From Lacinutrix mariniflava (GTDB taxonomy: Bacteria; Bacteroidota; Bacteroidia; Flavobacteriales; Flavobacteriaceae), in assembly GCF_001418015.1 (NCBI RefSeq), contig NZ_LIQG01000032.1, positions 310,001 to 374,000 of the forward strand: 64,000 bases of DNA, read 5' to 3'. Both the position numbers and the translations under genes were made by a program. The notes under the pieces were generated by a model that worked only from the letters and a program-made list of their open reading frames with translations, searched no databases and was not told the DNA's origin. Positions 63,929-64,000 of the stretch are shown in pieces. Position 1 is the first letter of the stretch. Each line of letters begins with the position of its first letter.

Positions 63929-64000
63929 ATGACAAATAACGATATCTTTAAAAAACTAAGAGTTGCGCATAAACTTAGAGACACTGATATTATTGCAATA
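63929..64000 (+). CDS. DUF1456 family protein (5' part, cut by window end)
   Basis: 24 codons from ATG: MTNNDIFKKLRVAHKLRDTD, then IIAI. This is the start of the first repeat of DUF1456 (YehS-like) proteins, small helical proteins of unknown function. The rest lies beyond the window. Confidence 0.75.
   Translation, partial: MTNNDIFKKLRVAHKLRDTDIIAI

Overview
The window looks like the chromosome of a marine-type member of the Flavobacteriaceae (Bacteroidota). The DNA is A+T-rich. Most genes lack Shine-Dalgarno sequences, and many are preceded by the Bacteroidota -7 element TAnnTTTG. Several very large secreted proteins end in the type B (CHU_C, gliding-motility-associated) sorting domain of the type IX secretion system (T9SS). 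The block mazG / DUF5606 / def / ruvX / dapD is also typical of the family. I saw no rRNA, tRNA, CRISPR array, insertion sequence or phage gene.

Layout. 1-5.3 kb: two tandem DUF368 (PopT-type) membrane proteins, the first cut by the window edge, then aroE, a DUF349 protein and a beta-barrel-like gene broken by one TGA. 5.3-9.4 kb: an intergenic stretch with a 67-bp tandem repeat derived from the 3' end of mazG, then mazG, DUF5606, def and ruvX on the minus strand, a structured RNA candidate, and dapD. 9.5-22.2 kb: a surface-glycan locus with an InaA/WaaP-like kinase, a GT9 heptosyltransferase-like protein, a methyltransferase, five GT2 enzymes, two GT4 enzymes, a polysaccharide deacetylase, a further GT-B-like protein and an aminotransferase/acetyltransferase pair. 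Gene orientation alternates and many genes have their own promoter. One GT4 gene has its ATG out of frame behind an A8 tract.

22.4-29.5 kb: housekeeping genes (threonylcarbamoyl-AMP synthase family, CCA-adding-type enzyme, GNAT, heme A synthase), a pRiA4b ORF-3-like protein, a kinase-fold-like unknown, and an ABC exporter pair. 29.5-49.9 kb: five consecutive genes for secreted T9SS type B proteins (614-2231 aa) plus the decayed 3' end of a sixth. Four of them carry repeats with the pattern CDxDxDGxxxFDL ... YYxTxxDA ... PQTIYVRVxN ... C. 49.9-55 kb: a DUF1275 protein, a TPR-containing LytS-type kinase with its LytTR regulator, two small membrane proteins and a fatty-acid-hydroxylase-family protein. 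55.1-57.7 kb: a seventh type B protein with eleven 28-residue repeats. 57.7-59.6 kb: small unknown genes. 59.7-64 kb: uvrB, a short-chain dehydrogenase with a Crp/Fnr regulator, a TerB-like protein and the start of a DUF1456 gene.

How the genes fit together. The left half supplies the cell envelope: lipid-carrier recycling, LPS/O-antigen sugars, diaminopimelate and aromatic precursors. The centre encodes very large surface or secreted repeat proteins that T9SS would export; no T9SS core gene or PorP/SprF partner lies in the window. The most notable points are the compact decay and variation around surface functions (A8 frameshift, nonsense codon, CHU_C remnant, near-identical repeats), a structured RNA in front of dapD, and two divergent promoters whose -7 elements interlock at 14.57 kb. 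I did not find a clearly new multi-gene system. All positions and motifs were read by eye, with no database search.
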